Shown: positions 24,052 through 35,140 of the stretch, piece by piece
How positions within the stretch are numbered: position 1 is the stretch's first letter
How the letters are laid out: the number at the start of each line of letters is the position of its first letter
Source: Hepsetus odoe
Taxonomy: Eukaryota; Chordata; Actinopteri; Characiformes; Hepsetidae
Length of the DNA stretch: 64,000 nt
Reading direction: 5' to 3'
Assembly (NCBI GenBank): GCA_017165825.1
Contig: CM029384.1
Location: 19,361,158-19,425,157 of the forward strand
Translations under genes and position numbers: made by a program
The notes under the pieces: model-generated
Seen by the model: the letters and a program-made list of their open reading frames with translations, nothing else
The model's database searches: none
Told to the model about the DNA's origin: nothing

Positions 24052-24297
24052 GAAAGAAAGTGAAAGTGACTACCCCTGTCATTGTGAGACGCAGCAAAGC
24101 ACAACACAACGAAATTCAACCTCTGCATTTCATCCATGCACACATGTGCAGCAGGGGACAGCTATTGAAAGCACACGGGGAGCAGTGGCAAGGACCATAC
24201 CTTGCTCAAGAGTACCTCAGGGCAACCTACTGGTGAGGGAATCGAACCCACAATGGTCCGATCCGGGGCCAACTCCCTAATCACTCGGCCTTAACCT
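24052..24297 (-). mobile_element. tRNA-derived SINE (family A) in dnaaf5 intron 1
   Basis: AAAGTGAAAGTGACTACCCC at the tail end, CTTGCTCAAGAGTACCTCAG, then GGAATCGAACCCAC (B-box, antisense) and ACTCCCTAATCACTCGGCC at the head. Confidence 0.8.
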
Positions 24298-24679
24298 CCT
24301 TAACCATATACAATTATAATATATATTATATAAATAATTAATATTACTGTGCATCTCAATTAGCAAAACCTCCCTTATTATGAGTGGCACAGAAGCAGGT
24401 TTACACCATCCTGATAGCTGGACACTGACGCAGCGACGGCTGGTACCATGGCAACCAACACCAAGGTCCCACAACAAACTTCTACCTTTCCTAAGCTAGG
24501 CCAGCTAACCTCTAGCATCTGCTTAATTCGGTTAACAAAGAAAGTAGTATGTAACACGAAACTCATGTGTATAATTAAGAGGATTCCTTTTTTGTTTCCA
24601 AGTTAGCTTAATGTTACTGTAAATTTGTTAGCTGCTAGCATCACAAGCTTTAGTAAGCTAGCATGTCAATAACAAGTAC

Positions 24680-25208
24680 CTGGCACACAGCGGGCAAAAT
24701 TGCCCGTACATTTACAGCTCTCCCTTTTAACGTCAGGAAAGGGGTCGACTATCGTTTTTTGAAAGATTTTGATCATGTCGTCCAAGTAAGGAGCAAGGTG
24801 CCTTCCGCAAAGCTCTACAATCAAAGACAGAAGTTCCACCATGGACAGCCGCAGCTCTTCTGTTGGCTCTAATATGTCTTTACAACCCAGTCGCTGGGCC
24901 AGGCAGGGCATTAAATAAGGCAGAGACTCCTCCGGTTTAGGGACACATCTAATGAAGTCTTTGATCAGCTGGACGGCAATTTCTCTGCATTTCTCAGCTT
25001 GGTCTGCCAGACACTTGAGGAGAGACTTCAGTAGACATGTAAATACGTCTTGCAGCTCGCAACTCGACATCCCTTTATCAATGGTCTCCTTTCTGATCGA
25101 CTCCAGTGCGCGTTTTCTGATGGTTTTGTTGTCTTCGTTTAAGCAGTTTAGATGTCGTGCCAAAGCTCTCAAAGGATCAGAAACCGCAGCACTCTCGTCT
25201 GCCGCCAT
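24680..25208 (-). CDS. dnaaf5: dnaaf5 (HEATR2) coding exon 1: N-terminal HEAT repeats
   Basis: First coding exon of a dynein axonemal assembly factor 5 orthologue, a cytoplasmic HEAT-repeat protein needed to preassemble dynein arms for motile cilia. The 529 bp give 176 codons plus one base, starting MAADESAAVSDPLRALARHL and ending at ...NFARCVP. Helical HEAT-like pairs run through it, with conserved blocks such as AEKCREIAVQLIKDF and PYLDDMIKIFQKTIVDPFPDVKRE. The start is the first ATG, in a good context (ACAATGG). The donor GGTACTTG lies at 24679-24678, and the one leftover base joins exon 2 to give Asp-His-Phe-His-Met. Upstream are a promoter and, head to head, prkar1b, the same order as in human 7p22. 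Identification rests on remembered similarity to vertebrate DNAAF5; the frame is clean. Confidence 0.93.
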
Positions 25209-25235
25209 TGTTGCACACGTGCAAGAGAATCCCTG

Positions 25236-25249
25236 GTTGGTATAGCAAC
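25236..25249 (+). promoter_or_regulatory. X-box (RFX-binding) candidate in the dnaaf5 promoter
   Basis: GTTGGTATAGCAAC differs at one base from the palindromic X-box form GTTGCTATAGCAAC and lies 28 bp upstream of the dnaaf5 ATG. RFX factors bind such sites in promoters of ciliary genes, so the position fits the job of dnaaf5. Binding is inferred, not shown. Confidence 0.55.
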
Positions 25250-25794
25250 TACCAGCACTTTGACAAACATTGCTTTCCGGCTACCATCCCCAACTACACA
25301 ACTACAATGGTTCCTACCCCGGAACAATAGTTCCTACCCCGGCCCAGGAGTTCCTTTCTATTCTTTTTTTCTTCTTTTCTGTTTCCTGTTCATAACAGAC
25401 CGGATCAAACTAATTCATTCATTTATTTACTATCTTTACAGTTTATCCTGAGTAGATTCGCGAGTTTAACTAATCTGTCAGTTAATAAATATGAGGGATT
25501 TGCCCCTTATTGAAATCTAGGTGTAAGAAAAGAAAATTACTCAAATGTGTGGTATCAGGGATTTAGAATCTACTATACTATGCTATCCTATACAGACGGT
25601 CTGTTGTAGCACAAGGGGGATGCCATCATCCTTGTCAGCAAAACAGCTAAATAAGTAACCTCTTTTTAATCTGACTTACTGATCTGAAAACTTAAAACTA
25701 CTTATATTAAGCTATACATCACCATACTATGCTACACTATGCAATGGTATATTGTGCTTTGGGTGTGTAAGAAATAACATATTGTGCACTGCAC

Positions 25795-25990
25795 AAGGTC
25801 ATGGTTTGAATCCCAGACCAGTAGGTTGCCCTGAGGTACCCTTGAGCAAGGTACCGTCACCCATCACTGCTCCCCGGGCACTTTAAATAGCTGCCCCCTG
25901 CTGCACGAAATGCATGGGTGAAATGCAGAGGTTGAATTTCGTTGTGGCTCACTGTGCTGTGTTTCACAATGACAAGAATGGTTCATTTCA
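25795..25990 (+). mobile_element. tRNA-derived SINE (family A), 5'-truncated
   Basis: GGTTTGAATCCCAGACCAGT, GGTACCCTTGAGCAAGGTAC, ending ATGACAAGAATGGTTCATTT. Lies in the intergenic region between the two genes. Confidence 0.8.
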
Positions 25991-26749
25991 CGTTATGTAT
26001 AATTAATACAGTCCACATCGTACTATAGTATACATCATAAATGCGCTACTAAAAGTGGTCTAATATTTTGACATGCAACCCTGCTAAAAACACAATTAGT
26101 GCTAAATAAATTAGCTTTATAGTATTATATTACATTTAAAGTAATGTTAGGTGGTTCTGAGTGCTGCTTATTCTTAGGAATTCACGAAAATCAACCATAT
26201 GACGGACAGTAGGTCCGCTATTTATCATTCGATTTACCATCGATTATATTGTGGTCCCCTCAGAAGTTTGTTTCGAAAGCGGCTTTGCGGTCGAGCATAG
26301 AGTTGACGTCACTGAAAATAGACGCAGCGCTAGGCGAGGGGAATCAAAGCAGTGGTAAGGCGTTTGAATCAGTTTACTGAATAGACTCTTTCCAACAGTC
26401 CGGTTCAATGAATCGAACGAGTCGTTTTGTGCCATAAATTGACTTTATTTTCCACCCTTTTAGATACATTAAACCTTTTCAAATATATATGGTGTCTGCT
26501 AATTCTACTCATGAGTAGAATCTACTCATTAGCATCAGTTACAAAAAAGAAACCAACAAAAAGTGTTAGCACGGTCAAAAACATTTGCTGTTTTTTATGA
26601 TTCTTGAGGTTAATTTATTTCTGAAATGTACAATCGCTTAGGCTATTTTGTGTAGACATCAAAATTGCGTTAAATATGGGTTGACTCCTGAATCGGTTCT
26701 TCCCATTGAAACAAACGATTCGTTCAACGATTCGGACGTCGCTAATCAA

Positions 26750-26831
26750 CAGCAGCAGCAAGGGCCAGAATCCAACATCCTCCATCATTTCTAGTACATT
26801 AGAGTTTCACAGCATCTCGCCTGTTAATAAC
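26750..26831 (+). other. prkar1b: Possible non-coding first exon of prkar1b
   Basis: prkar1b genes normally start with a non-coding exon. A stretch with CAGCAGCAGCAAGG and GCATCTCGCCTG ends at a good splice donor (ACG|GTAAGAAAG), 0.7 kb before the first coding exon. The 5' end is a guess and there is no transcript evidence here. Confidence 0.3.
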
Positions 26832-27559
26832 GGTAAGAAAGTTAGATCTATGGTGGTAAAGCGTCTTGCCCCCTGAAAACAACTGGATCGTGATGTTTAT
26901 GAATCTGAGTAGTGTTTACGCAGCCTGCGTTATTGTTGCCATCATCTTTGAGGCGAACGTATATAGTGGACACAACCACAGCCAGTAAATGTGATTTCGG
27001 TGTGGTGTGTCCTGTAAAGGATGTGATTCTTGGATCTGTTGTGTTGATCTGGAGTATTTTATAGTAAGCACGGAATGCTCAGTCGCCGATGGTCAGGATG
27101 TTGATGTGAATCAATGGCGGAAGTGAGATGATGCCCTACACACAGCAAATGGGCGAAAGGGTGTTCTCAATGGTGGTTTTCGCCATAATATACTATTGTG
27201 GTATACTGATCTGAAGATGTACATCGCACGTTCTTGAGCTTCACAGAGGGCAGACTGTGATCTGTCAGACTGCATTTCTGAATGATCAGGCAGACATCAG
27301 ACTGAGTGTTAAAATGGTGTATGAAAAGAAGTGGTCTAATGCATGTCAGCTGTGGTTGTATTTGCTTTATATTTTGTTGTCTTTCATTAGTATCACATTT
27401 TAGAAGTTTCCATGGAAATATGCACATGTAGAAACCATACTGTGGACATGCATCAGTAGATATTCTTTTGTCTGAATGAATTCTGGTTGATGAATAGTTA
27501 TGAGAGCAACAACACAAACCTAAAATTTTTCTTGCCCCCTCCCAGTGACACAAGATAAG

Positions 27560-27739
27560 ATGGCCACTTCCTCAACCTCCTCCAATCTGGAAGAAGACGA
27601 GAGTCTGAAGGGTTGTGAGGTTTTTGTGCAGAAACACAACATCCAGCAGATCCTGAAAGAGTGCATTGTGAATCTGTGCATCGCTAAGCCTGAGCGTCCT
27701 ATGAAGTTCCTGCGGGAGCACTTTGAGAAGCTGGAGAAG
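27560..27739 (+). CDS. prkar1b: prkar1b coding exon 1: dimerisation/docking domain
   Basis: First coding exon of the cAMP-dependent protein kinase type I-beta regulatory subunit, which holds PKA catalytic subunits inactive until cAMP binds. The splice acceptor is CCCCTCCCAG at 27536-27545, followed by 14 bases of 5' UTR and ATG. The 60 codons start MATSSTSSNLEEDESLKGCE and carry the docking helix region (VFVQKHNIQQILKECIVNLC, IAKPERPMKFLREHFEKLEK). The two Cys of the type I dimer interface are present (CE... and VNLC). It ends in phase 0 at AAG. The donor GTTCGT is weak. The N-terminal residues and FVQKHNIQQ favour I-beta over I-alpha, and the dnaaf5 neighbour agrees with the I-beta locus. 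Confidence 0.93.
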
Positions 27740-30078
27740 GTTCGTTCCTGAAGTTCTGCTCATTCTGTGATGTCCTTATTCTGATATGAAATCTATTATG
27801 GTATGCTGCTCTTTTGCTGTGGTATTGCTTTAAGATAATGTGATTATTTAGAATTATTTTAATCAGTGCATGAAATAATAATAGCTTGGGACTTGTTGTT
27901 CCAGTCTGTTATTGTATTTAGTTTTTACTTGACATGGTAGCACAGGGCTGTGTTTCAGGTGTAGATTTAAATTTTGAATGGCCTGGCATTGTGGAATATT
28001 ATATATTTTTTCTGTTTATAGTCATATGGACTAATACAGAACTGCTTGGATTTAGCAAAACTCTCATTAAGTTCATTTCCTTTCTAACAGATTTTTCCTG
28101 GACCAGATTTAATATTTGTGTTTCAAGCTGATTTGTTTCCAGTGTGAAAGCAAAAAAAAAAAAATTTTTTTTTTTTTTTCTGAAAAATAGTCCAAGTTTA
28201 CTTGGACTATTTTAAACTAACTAAAATAAGTTTAGTCTGGAAAATCACAAATGGCATTAGTTAATCATGTATATATATTTTTTAATAGATAAAAGGGAGA
28301 AACCAAATTCAGGGGTTAGTTTTTCACACCCATGGTAAATGAAAAAACAGACAGATTTTTTAAATGGAAAACGCAATGACTTTGCAGTCTCCTCTGATGA
28401 TAAATACCCAATATCTATGAAACCTTTACAGTGCAATTCCCCTGCTATTAGGTACACCATATGAACTGCCTGGCCAAACTTATATGCTGAGTGATAATAT
28501 AAAATATATTTCCCTAGTTATGAGGATTCTTTTTTGTTTTGCTAATTTTGTGGTCAAAATGCAACTTTCAGTATTCTTAACTGTAAAATATGTATATCTA
28601 GATCAAACTGTTATCACACCATGTGACAGAGTCAAACTTGCCTGTGCTAGCGGGGCTGTGAGGACCTTCCAAGAATTAGGTATGGATAGGAATTTGCATT
28701 TGCAACACAATTATAAAAGCATTATACTGTGAATACAAAACCTAGTAGATGTACACAAGTGGTCAGAGCACAGAAAGACCAAAGACTGAATTTTCTTTAC
28801 ATATTATCAAAAAAGCAGCAGCACAGTCACATGAGTAACTTGGTGGACTGCAAAATCAAGCATATATAACAGCTTGTTTAAGGACATTCTTAGATATGAA
28901 ACTTAATGACATTAAGTTTGCAAGACAAAACATCTCTGAAGGGGACTACAATCTTATCCATAAACACCTTGATTTTCTACCAAAACAGTGTTTTTCACAA
29001 TTAATGTAGATTTAAAGTTTGTTATTTTTCATAACAGATCAATAAAAAACACTAAACTTTTTTTTTGTGGGTTAAAATATACTTGGGCAAATGCTGGAAC
29101 ACATGGGAACAGTTTAGCTTATTTTTTTGACACACATTGGAAACATTTGGGATGTATTCAATAGCCCATTACTGTGCCTGATTAGGCTTATTTATTTTTG
29201 TGGAAATGTATTTAACTATTATTTATATAAATGTATATTTTGATGAGTGACCTCAGTATTGACTAAAATAATTGGTATTATGACTTTTGCTATTTGTAAT
29301 TGTGAGGCTGGGAGCCAGGTCTTGCAGTTTCAGGACTATATGAGCAGATTTCTAATTTATTAATTAGCTAATGGTTGGTATGACATGTTTTGGAATTCCT
29401 AACATCATGCCCTTTAAGTAAATGCATTTTTTAAACATAGATAAAATGTTTATAATTTTTTAACAAGTGTTTGCAGAATGCTTTTGGTATTGTTCTCTGA
29501 TTTATCAGCACACTCTTGGTATACATTACATATTTAATTATGTGATGTGTGTAGTTACACCCTGAATGGATATTACACCATAGTTGCAATGTAGCTAACA
29601 CATGTTAGTTAAACTCTTACTGGTAATCAAACTATAATTACACAGTGTTTCGCTGTTACAATACTGTTCATCTCTGATTGGTCAACACACTTAAGTAATA
29701 ATCCAGCTGTCCAAAGACATGCACAGCAGATGAATTTGAGATGCTAAATCACTTCCTTGGTTGTGACTGGGTCTGTATCTATGCCCTGGGTTGGGCAGGT
29801 GACTGGCTATGTGCACTGAGGTAGGCTTGCACACCAGCTGTGGTGGTGTACCCTACTGAATTTGAGAATTAAATAATGAATAAATGAATAATAAATCATT
29901 GACCTAATCTGACACTTTTTAATTGACTAAAAAGTGTCTACTTAAAATTAGAATTAAATTTATAATATCTATATAATTTTTTACTGTTTTGTTATAAATA
30001 TAAAGTAGGTTACATTTGATGGTATCGCTTTGTTTGTTTCATGGTTATTCAAGTTAAATGCTGTTCTAATGGTCTTAT
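27740..30078. other. prkar1b first coding intron, repeat-poor part
   Basis: AT-rich. It has a poly-A/poly-T junction and hairpin (28152-28213), and a G-rich patch (29770-29850, GGGTTGGGCAGGTGACTGG) of unknown kind. Confidence 0.5.
28184..28213. repeat. Perfect hairpin, 14-base arms
   Basis: AAAATAGTCCAAGT pairs with ACTTGGACTATTTT across two bases, just right of a run of 13 A followed by about 18 T. Could be the tip of a small inverted-repeat element. Confidence 0.7.
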
Positions 30079-30530
30079 TCTTCTTCTGCTTTTGGCTGCT
30101 CTTGTTAAGGGTTACCAGAGTGGATAATCTGTCTTCACATCTTTTTGTCCTCTACATCTTTCTCCTTCAAACCATGCATGTTCTCTCTCCCTAAATAAAG
30201 AAGCTCTTTGGACTTCCTCTTGCTGGCAGTTCCATCTTCAAAATTCATCTACCAACTATACTTAGTCCTACTGACTTTCATTCCTCTCTCTAGAGCACAT
30301 CTCTACCACTCCAGGATGTTCTTAAGATGCTCCCTACAGCCAATTACAATGTCATAGTTAAACACAGTCAATGGGGACTCCTGCCTAATCTTGTCTGTCA
30401 ACTTGTTCATCACTACTGCAAACATAAATAACTTCGCACTGATCTTTGATGTAATTCCATCTCTGCTTTAAATGCATCCGTCACACCTACTGCAGATCTC
30501 ACCATTGTTGCACTGTCGTCAAACATTAAA
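30079..30530 (-). mobile_element. RTE-clade LINE 3' part, decayed
   Basis: TTCTTCTTCTGCTTTTGGCT (tail end) followed by antisense pieces shared with 53246-56275, such as CATGCATGTTCTCTC and GGCAGTTCCATCTTCAA. Confidence 0.7.
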
Positions 30531-30534
30531 AGCA

Positions 30535-30611
30535 CACAGTGAACAAAAATGAAATTGCACCTTAACCATACACTCACACATGCAGCAGGGGACAGCTATG
30601 GAAAGCCCAAG

Positions 30612-30613
<2 letters not shown>
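30535..30613 (-). mobile_element. SINE (family A) fragment
   Basis: AATGAAATTGCACCTTAACC and CACATGCAGCAGGGGACAGC, cut off by the (TA)n run. Confidence 0.65.

Positions 30614-30659
<46 letters not shown>
30614..30659. repeat. (TA)n microsatellite
   Basis: About 22 TA units replacing the rest of a SINE. Confidence 0.97.
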
Positions 30660-30661
<2 letters not shown>

Positions 30662-31410
30662 TTAAACTCTAAATGGCACTTGGTGATGAACATTAAAGAG
30701 TAAAATGGCTAAAGTGCTGTTGGCTTTTATGGTCATCAGGTCTTATGAATGTCACAACAGTCTCTGAATTAGCTAGAGGTGCTAACAACCCCACACATAC
30801 TCTGCAGACATGAAATGGGGGCTAATATTACCACTGATCATGTGCTTCTACAACAAAGGGCTTTTCATTCTCTGCCTGCGCAAAGCAGCAGCAGCTTTGG
30901 TCATTTGTTTGTCTTTAGTGAATCAGGATGAAGGTGATGTGTGGTTATCAGATGGCATTAGAACACATACAACACAGTGTTATGTGTGTGATCAGTCATC
31001 TGATCAAAGCATCTGAATGCAGTATAATCTTGACCCCATTGCAATCTTCAAACAGTGCATGTTTTATTTAGCAAAGTCAGGCCTGAAACTTCAGTGCACA
31101 TGTCATGCTGTGGTAGATGTGACTGAACATAGATGCGGAGTCAGGATCAGGGACACAGATTTTATTTGTAGACAAAACACAATACACAAGCACACCGAAG
31201 GTCTAACCCAACAACTGACATACAGTACTCACACAAGACCTGCCCTGACTCAGAGTTATACATCCCTAGAGTCTAATGAGGCACACCTAGATGAAGCCAT
31301 TAATGGCTATAGGCTATAAAATGTACTTTCCTAAGTCATTAATGGATATTAGATACATTCAGCACAAGGTAAGGCAGATCATTTAAGTATGTACAGCATT
31401 TACAAGTATT

Positions 31411-31641
31411 GGAGCAGCGGTGACCTAGTGGTTAGGGAGTTGGCCCCAGGATCAGAAGGTTGTGGGTTGTGGGTTTGAATCCCAGACCATTAGGTTGAGA
31501 AAGGTACCATCCCCATCACTGCTCCCCGGCTGCTTTAAATAGCTGCCCCCTGCTGCACGTGTGTGAGTATGGGTAAAATGCAGTGGCTGAATGTGTCTCG
31601 CTGTGTTTCACAATGGCAAGAAAGGTCACTTTCACTACTAA
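31411..31641 (+). mobile_element. tRNA-derived SINE (family A)
   Basis: Head GCGGTGACCTAGTGGTTAGG, B-box GTTTGAATCCC, body CTGCCCCCTGCTGCACG, end GGTCACTTTCAC. GTTGTGG is duplicated before the B-box. Confidence 0.8.
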
Positions 31642-32572
31642 AGGCTGTAAAGCAAACAGTTTTTGAGTGTTTTGCTGTTACATTTATATATACCCACTAT
31701 GGTTGTATGAAAGGAAGAACTGCTTCAGAAAAGGTCCAGTAATTTTAGGCTATTAGGCTATTTGTAAATGACCATTTTGTGAAATGAAAGGCATGTCTGC
31801 ATGTTCACAATCTTATGGTTTCCCTTTTGAGACTTTTTACTTATTTATTTATTTAGCTTTTTCTCGCTTTGATTACTGTTCAATTTCATTTGGTTTTCTA
31901 GTGAAGTGGATGCACTAATCAAAAATAGCTGTACTTTAACAGAACCCTGCAGAGAAACAAGGACAGAGGAGAAGATTTATGTTTATTTATGATTGTGGAT
32001 TTATGCAGTTAGTCCTTTCTCTTTGCCTTGGTTGGTGAAACCGGTAGCACACAAAACTTTTTTGCATTTTTAGTCTTATCTTTACAATATCACTCTGGCA
32101 TGGATAATTTCTCTGAAACCAATACAGAGGCCTTGACAAGTGATGCAAGCCAAGCAGACAGTAACATTAATGGCTAGCTAATAATGGTCAAATACCTACC
32201 TAAAGGGATGGTTATTTGAGGCATAGCAATAGTCAAATCATTACCTAGTTGAAGGGAGGGTTAATTGTCAGTCTAAAAACATAACACTTGATTATTGGTA
32301 AAAATATCATAACTAGCTAACATTATCTAACTTTCACTTACCTTTATTTAGAGAATTAAGAATTTCTTGTGCTTCATTTCCCAAGCTCCAATTACTGACC
32401 CATCCACAATGAAAACATCCACAGTTATCTGTACTTCTTTAAACATTTATCCTGATGGTAATGTAAGGGGAGGGATTCTTCACAAGATCTCCACAAGACC
32501 AAAATACTGTGGTGGGTGCGTAGAGAATGAAAATGGCCAAAACTTAAAGGTTGCTCAGTTATGTTATGTTAT
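31642..32572. other. prkar1b intron, no feature recognised
   Basis: AT-rich; small frames without family resemblance. Confidence 0.5.
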
Positions 32573-32745
32573 GTTTTTTTACCCTTGAGCAAGGTACTGT
32601 CCCCTTCACTGCTCCCCAGGCACTTTCATAGCTGCTCCCTGCTGCAAGGTGTTTGTGTGCATAGGTTAAATGCAGAGGTCCAATTTCGTTGTGGTTCACT
32701 GCATGCTGTGCTGTGACCTTGCAATGACGAGAATAGTCACTTTCA
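32573..32745 (+). mobile_element. SINE (family A), 5'-truncated
   Basis: ACCCTTGAGCAAGGTACTGT, AATGCAGAGGTCCAATTTCG, ending GAGAATAGTCACTTTCA. Confidence 0.8.
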
Positions 32746-33221
32746 ATTTTCTGTTGATAGGTGATCTGAATACTTCTTTATTTGAAATGTAATTGTAATG
32801 TAATGTAATTTGAAATGTAATAGCCTCTGCTGCACTTATGTGTTTTTTTTTTTTTTTTGTTTTTTTTTGTCCTCCAATGCTCTGTGCTGGTCACTTGATT
32901 TAAAACTGAATGAAAGCCTCTGATAAACCAAATTGACACACACAACACACCCTGGTGACATGTTTGGCCTGTATTTTGTAAGAGGCTTATTGACTTTCGC
33001 TCTGATAAATTGAATGGTCTGAGTTTATGCTAAACAGGAAATAGGTCAGGTTCTTTTTTTTTTTCTTTTTCATTTTAACCTTATATTTTAGAGGCGTCAT
33101 GCTCCCCAATTTTTATCCACTTATTTCTTCCACGTTCACGTCCCTTCTAATTATGAATTTCAGTTGTGAGACTTTGTGGGAGGATTCCTTGGAAATATGT
33201 CCTGCGTCTGTCTGTCTTTAG
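32746..33221. other. prkar1b intron, T-rich stretch
   Basis: Poly-T runs near 32844 and 33053; nothing else recognised. Confidence 0.5.
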
Positions 33222-33996
33222 TGGGGAAAGTAAGTATTGAACTTGATGTTTTTCTCAGTAAATATATGGGGATATTGGAATGAAATATACACCAGATGTC
33301 ATCATCAACCCAGGTAATCCACACATATAAAGAAATCAAAACAAATAAGTCCGTATATTATGTGTAGTGAAGTGGAATTACACAAGGAACAAGTTTTGAA
33401 CCTGTTTACTGAAATTTAGTTAATAGAATAGCCTTTGTTGGTAATGAATTCAAGGAGCCTTATATAAGGAGAAATTAGTCGCATGCATTGCTCAGGTGTG
33501 ATTTTGGACCTTGCCGGGGCCTCTTCTATGAACTCTGAACTTCAGTTCTTTCCATAGATTTTCAATTGGATTCAAGTCAGGTGGTTGAGTGCATTACATA
33601 TTGATTTCTTTGAAACAATTGTACCTGCTAATTTCAGGTATTTCTGAAGCTCTTGGTGAGTGGCATTGGGAAACGAGAAACCTTTTTATAGGCCATCAAT
33701 TAGGACTAAGCCAGCTGATATTATTTTGCAATGATAGGGGTCAGGATTGCTTTAAAAATACTGATACATTTCAGCTGGTTTGTTGGCTTGTTTGCCTTTT
33801 TTGTGTTGAATACTTATTCCTTGTGTCATTCCACTTTTGTACACAACTTATTTTATGGACTTATTTGTCTGAATTTCTTTGTATCTGTGGATTACGTGGG
33901 TTGTTTTCGACATTTGGTGTAAATTTCATGACAATAGCCTCATTAGAAATATATTTACTGAGAAAAACATTGACATGTTCAATACTCATTTTCCCA
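33222..33996 (-). mobile_element. Tc1-like transposon, internally deleted, long inverted repeats
   Basis: Left end GGGGAAAGTAAGTATTGAAC and right end GTTCAATACTCATTTTCCC are inverted. Similarity extends for about 190 bp inwards (TTTTTCTCAGTAAATATAT, ACCAGATGTC/GACATTTGGTGT, AAACAAATAAGTCC). What remains inside is the antisense 3' end of a transposase gene (AGATTTTCAATTGGATTCAA encodes the DLNPIENL region) joined to the 5' UTR. Most of the transposase gene is missing. Confidence 0.75.
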
Positions 33997-34046
33997 TCCA
34001 TCCATCCATCCATCCATCTCTTTGTAGTTGCCTGTTGAAACTTAAG

Positions 34047-34302
34047 TGAAAGGTGAAAGTGACAACCCTTGTCATGGCGAGGTCGCAGCACAGCACACAG
34101 TGAACCACAACAAAATTGGACCTCTGCATTTAACCCATGCAAACACCATGCAGCAGTGGGCAGCTATTGAAAGCGCCCGGGGAGCAATGATGGGGACGGT
34201 ACCTTGCTCAAGGGTACCTCAGGGCAACCTACTGCTGAGGGAATTGAACCCACAATCTTCCGTTGCTGGAACTCCCTAACCACTAGGCCACTGCTACCGC
34301 TT
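34047..34302 (-). mobile_element. tRNA-derived SINE (family A), complete
   Basis: Tail AAAGGTGAAAGTGACAACCC, body AACCACAACAAAATTGGACC, antisense B-box GGAATTGAACCC, head CTCCCTAACCACTAGGCCAC. Confidence 0.85.
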
Positions 34303-34359
34303 AACAACTCAAAATAACATTCATTGTAAGTGTTTATTTAGTTTGCTTTGCTGAAGTGT

Positions 34360-35140
34360 TTAAACTCCTCTGCCTTCACCATCTCCACTCTTTAGATCCT
34401 AACCATTTTGCTCTCTTTCCTTTCATTTACATTCATGGTTTTTGTACAATTAGTCTTACTGATTTTCATTTCTCTCCTCTCTAGAGCATATCTCCACTTA
34501 TCCAAGTTCTTCTCCGTCTCTTCCCTACTCTTGTCATAGATCACAACGTCATCAGCAAACTTAAAAGACCTTGAGGGTTCCTGTGACTCCTTGGAAACAA
34601 TAAGGGGCTCAATGCTGATCCTTGAAGTTATCATACCTCTACTTCAAATGCATTCATCACTCCAACTGCAGACCTCACCACTGCCATTATTAATAACCTG
34701 TACCACTCTGAGATTCTCCTCTCTAGGCACCCAATCATATGCTTTCTCTAATTCCACAAAGACACAATGCTACCTGCCTTCTCTCCATCATAATAGATAA
34801 CTGTCTCCCATTACTAATCTTAGTGCCAGCATTAATATAAAGTCCCTCCCCTTACTTCCATTCTCCTAAACTTCCTTCTCTCCGCTTACATTTGGACATG
34901 ACCTTTTCTTCTTCTCCTTTGGCCACCAGTAGCCTGATTTCCACCCATACCCAGTTGGCTAACAATACTGGTGGCAGCCATTGTCAAACAGGACATATCT
35001 GGTACATATCTGGTATGGAAATTTGTATCACTGTCTGCATATTGATTTGGCAAATGTTTTAAACCGGATGCTCTTACTGACAATTATTTGCTCTTTGGTC
35101 CAGCACAAAGATATACCGTGGCTTGCACATCCCAAGTGGC
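34360..35140 (-). mobile_element. RTE-clade LINE, rearranged relic
   Basis: Antisense frame 34392-34634 reads FADDVVIYDKSREETEKNLD then KWRYALERREMKISKTNCTK, the RT active-site region. The 5' leader is at 34900-35135. The endonuclease and most of the RT are deleted. Confidence 0.75.

Larger units (their letters stand above)
25209..27559. promoter_or_regulatory. Intergenic region between divergent dnaaf5 and prkar1b
   Basis: The 2.35 kb between the two start codons should hold both promoters and 5' UTRs. Within it are the X-box-like site, a 20 bp direct repeat pair with TTCCTACCCCGG (25304-25323 and 25324-25343), a SINE (25795-25990), and a stretch with repeated GAATCG/CGATTC motifs (26340-26730). 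A possible non-coding first exon of prkar1b ends at the donor-like CGGTAAGAAAG near 26832. No CpG-dense island is obvious by eye. Confidence 0.6.

Noticed and set aside
24437..24463. Second X-box-like site (GTTGCCATGGTACC, antisense)
   Set aside because: Only the first half fits the consensus and it lies in intron 1.
30810..31319. Two adjacent plus-strand frames (68 and 100 codons)
   Set aside because: No recognisable domain, no splice sites in keeping with a gene, and no similarity to the next expected prkar1b exon.
33589..34038. 149-codon plus-strand frame
   Set aside because: It runs across the antisense Tc1 relic and its inverted repeat.
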